Of a stretch of 55,319 nt of DNA, positions 53,433-55,319 are shown in pieces. Every line of letters begins with the position of its first letter. Position 1 is the first letter of the stretch. Source of the stretch: Anaerolineae bacterium (GTDB lineage Bacteria; Chloroflexota; Anaerolineae; Aggregatilineales; Phototrophicaceae); contig JAJEBK010000010.1 in assembly GCA_022823945.1 (NCBI GenBank), positions 1-55,319 of the forward strand, read 5' to 3'. Under the pieces are notes generated by a model. It was not told the DNA's origin and ran no database searches. It saw nothing but the letters and a program-made list of their open reading frames with translations. The translations under genes were made by a program, and so were the position numbers.

Positions 53433-54731
53433 ATGACCACAACACTCGAACGACCCACCGCTTTCCACCTGATGACCAAGCCGCGCGGCGCTATCTGCAA
53501 CCTCGATTGCAAGTATTGTTATTTCCTGTCCAAAGAAGCGCTGTATCCCGGCAGCAAATTCCGCATGTCCGACAACCTGCTGGAAGAATACATCCGCCAA
53601 TACATCGAGGCGCAGCAGGTGCGCGACATTAATTTCGCCTGGCAGGGCGGCGAACCCACGCTGATGGGACTGGACTTCTTTCGGCAGGCTGCCCGTTATC
53701 AGCAGAAGCACAAGCGCCCGGGCATGCGCATCACCAACGCGCTGCAGACCAACGCCGTGACGCTGGATGACGACTGGTGCGAGTTCTTCGCGGACAACGA
53801 CTTTCTCATCGGCGTCAGCCTCGATGGACCGCGCGACCTGCACGACTTCTACCGCGTCGACAAAGGCGGCAATCCGACTTTCGACAAGGTCATGCGTGGC
53901 CTGCGCCTGCTGCAAAAGCACAACGCCGAGTTCAACATCCTGACGACTGTGCACGCTGCCAACGAGGGGCATGGCGCGCGTGTATACGAATTCCTGCGCG
54001 ATGAGGTCGGCGCGAATTTCATGCAGTTCATCCCGATCGTCGAGCGCGACAACGACACGGGCTACCAGGAGGGCGAGGTGGTTACCGAGCGCTCAATCAC
54101 AGCCGCCGGGTATGGGCAGTTCCTCATCGACATGTATGAGGAGTGGGTGCGGCGGGATGTCGGGCGCGTTTTTGTGCAGATCTTCGATATCGCGCTGGCA
54201 GCCTGGACGGGCGCGCCACCCGGTCTCTGCGTTTTTGACGAAACTTGCGGGCTGGCGATGGCCATGGAACACAACGGCGATGTCTATTCCTGCGACCATT
54301 ATGTCGAGCCCGATTACAAGCTGGGCAATATCATGGATGTGCCGCTGAGCGAGATCGTCGTCATGGACCAGCAGCGCGACTTTGGTCTGGCGAAGCGCGA
54401 TACCCTGCCGCAATACTGCCTGGACTGCGAAGTGAAGTTCGTCTGCAATGGTGGCTGCCCAAAAAACCGCTTCATCAAGACACCGACTGGCGAAAGCGGC
54501 TTGAACTACCTGTGCGCTGGCTACCGTGCCTTCTTCAACCATGTGCGCCCGACCATGCAGTTCATGGCAGGCGAATTATCACAGCGGCGACCACCGGCCA
54601 ATGTCATGCTGCAAATGGCCCATTATGATTCTGAACTGGAAAAAGCCTTCCGACAAGCGGGCCGCAATGACCCCTGTCCCTGTGGCAGCGGATTGAAGTT
54701 CAAGCGCTGTTGTGGCCGGCGGGGCAGATAA
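53433..54731 (+). CDS. Anaerobic sulfatase-maturating enzyme with SEC-C tail
   Basis: A 432-residue radical-SAM/SPASM enzyme that oxidises the active-site Cys or Ser of sulfatases to formylglycine. The SAM cluster is CNLDCKYCYF (Cys22, 26, 29); FAWQGGEPTLMG follows. Auxiliary cluster cysteines lie in FDETCGLAMAMEHNGDVYSC and CLDCEVKFVCNGGC. The final 20 or so residues, NDPCPCGSGLKFKRCCGRRG, are a SEC-C zinc motif, usual in SecA, and unusual as a tail here. It is the natural partner for the sulfatase at 41463. The upstream frame adds 12 noise codons. Confidence 0.9.
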   Translation: MTTTLERPTAFHLMTKPRGAICNLDCKYCYFLSKEALYPGSKFRMSDNLLEEYIRQYIEAQQVRDINFAWQGGEPTLMGLDFFRQAARYQQKHKRPGMRITNALQTNAVTLDDDWCEFFADNDFLIGVSLDGPRDLHDFYRVDKGGNPTFDKVMRGLRLLQKHNAEFNILTTVHAANEGHGARVYEFLRDEVGANFMQFIPIVERDNDTGYQEGEVVTERSITAAGYGQFLIDMYEEWVRRDVGRVFVQIFDIALAAWTGAPPGLCVFDETCGLAMAMEHNGDVYSCDHYVEPDYKLGNIMDVPLSEIVVMDQQRDFGLAKRDTLPQYCLDCEVKFVCNGGCPKNRFIKTPTGESGLNYLCAGYRAFFNHVRPTMQFMAGELSQRRPPANVMLQMAHYDSELEKAFRQAGRNDPCPCGSGLKFKRCCGRRGR

Positions 54732-54745
54732 CTGCCGCTGGCTGC

Positions 54746-55081
54746 TCAAGTTTCAAATTCGGCGATGACGCGGCGGATGACATCATCGGGGATGTCGGCG
54801 CGCTCGGATTTAGAATAGATCAACAGCAGCAGCACCAGTGCGCCATCGCGCTCCCGGTAGATGACGCGGAAACCGCCGCTCTTGCCGCGCCTGGCGGAGC
54901 GATTGGGCAGGCGGACTTTGTAGACATGAGAACCCACGCGACGCAGCCGAACGCCCGGGTGCAAGTCATGCTCCAGCTGTGAGGTCAATGTGTCGATTTC
55001 GTCCGCGACGGAAGGATATTTCCGTTGCAGCCGTTTGGCGTCATTGTCAAAGATGGAGGAGTTAATTACATGCGTTGGCAT
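54746..55081 (-). CDS. RelE/ParE-family toxin
   Basis: A 111-residue type II toxin. The core reads HPGVRLRRVGSHVYKVRLPN and GGFRVIYRERDGALVLLLLIYSKSERADIP, the usual RelE-like strands with basic residues. Such toxins cleave mRNA on the ribosome or inhibit gyrase. The ATG at 55081 lies 20 bases inside the antitoxin gene, a common coupled layout; the open frame extends a further ten codons within the antitoxin. It is convergent with the maturase gene. Confidence 0.87.
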   Translation of the reverse strand: MPTHVINSSIFDNDAKRLQRKYPSVADEIDTLTSQLEHDLHPGVRLRRVGSHVYKVRLPNRSARRGKSGGFRVIYRERDGALVLLLLIYSKSERADIPDDVIRRVIAEFET

Positions 55082-55289
55082 CAGCCGCTTGCCTGGCACG
55101 CATCTCGGCAATTAACTCTCGTGTCGGGCGGATTCTGCCGGCTTCTACATCGCGCAGACTTTGTCGGAGGCGTTCGACCAACTCTTCCGTTGTCGGCTCG
55201 TCAGCGTCGTAGATGTCGTCCGGCATTTCTGCGATTACCGGCTCTTTTTCTTTTGTCTTCACTGGCGCGCTGGGGTCTGCTTGTGACAT
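55062..55289 (-). CDS. Antitoxin of the RelE/ParE pair
   Basis: A 75-residue protein rich in acid and Pro at the start (MSQADPSAPVKTKEKEP) and helical after about 33 (TTEELVERLRQSLRDVEAGRIRPTRELIAEMRARQ). Order, overlap and size match type II antitoxins of the toxin downstream. GAGGAC lies eight bases before the ATG at 55289; an upstream ATG at 55310 has none. DNA-binding type cannot be told. Confidence 0.8.
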   Translation of the reverse strand: MSQADPSAPVKTKEKEPVIAEMPDDIYDADEPTTEELVERLRQSLRDVEAGRIRPTRELIAEMRARQAADANACN

Positions 55290-55319
55290 GGCTCTGTCCT
55301 CTGCCCTCATATCTCTGAT

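Overview
The window reads as a chromosomal stretch of a GC-rich bacterium, most likely a Chloroflexota (Anaerolineae-like) lineage. I infer this from the gene mix: SpoVS without sporulation genes, DUF1028, DUF2277, Uma2, several DinB proteins, ThuA, a YfhO-type membrane protein, TPR/PPC proteins, a Cys-type sulfatase plus its radical-SAM maturase, and polyprenol-phosphate-mannose synthase with GT-C glycosyltransferases. No rRNA, tRNA or CRISPR array was seen. Promoter -10 boxes are mostly TATACT, TATAAT or TACAAT. Taxonomy is an inference, not a search result.

Layout. 1-444: end of an IS3-family element, then a cluster of C/G-rich dispersed repeats. 445-7202: htpG, a large GT39-like glycosyltransferase, DUF1801, an orphan hypothetical, a VOC protein and a PncC/CinA-C amidase. 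7199-12176: Uma2, DinB, two tandem paralogous membrane TPR proteins (the second with two PPC-like domains), and an aldo/keto reductase. 12331-16624: DUF1028, a second GT39 protein whose C-terminus is written by the dispersed repeat, and an NfeD-slipin operon closed by a terminator. 16623-20831: a giant kinase-like membrane protein. 21089-25201: a YfhO-Wzx flippase fusion. 25185-27639: an operon of GNAT, a FixH/PCuAC-like lipoprotein and a His-rich membrane protein, possibly for copper. 27824-33908: a degenerate PP2C-like/propeller protein, ThuA, polyprenol-P-mannose synthase, transketolase and SpoVS. 34175-40259: a double-VWA membrane protein, single and double DinB proteins, and a NapH/CcoG-like 4Fe-4S membrane protein. 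40263-47904: PhyH dioxygenase, sulfatase, secreted repeat/PPC protein, holB, an MDR oxidoreductase and DUF2277, with two copies of a non-coding insertion element. 47926-51773: metallophosphoesterase, galE, a small membrane protein, an HNH pair and rluD. 51741-53315: an AT-richer islet with a duplicated rluD tail, a small coiled-coil membrane protein and a split restriction-like gene. 53433-55289: anSME with a SEC-C tail and a RelE/ParE-type toxin-antitoxin pair.

How genes may work together. Polyprenol-P-mannose synthase can supply the lipid-linked sugar used by GT39/GT-C enzymes, and the YfhO-flippase fusion fits the same envelope glycoconjugate theme. The sulfatase carries a Cys-type active site that the anSME encoded about 10.5 kb away could convert to formylglycine. 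The kinase-like protein and the PP2C-like protein are both membrane-anchored with extracytoplasmic C-termini and may belong to one signalling theme.

Strongest unusual signals: (1) two related, ORF-free insertion elements of roughly 280 bp, each with inverted repeats and flanked by 12-13 bp direct repeats; one has rewritten the end of a DUF2277 gene. (2) A duplicated 3' end of rluD bracketing a small gene. (3) A type I restriction N-terminal-like gene split in two with its ExK motif lost. All alignments were done by eye.
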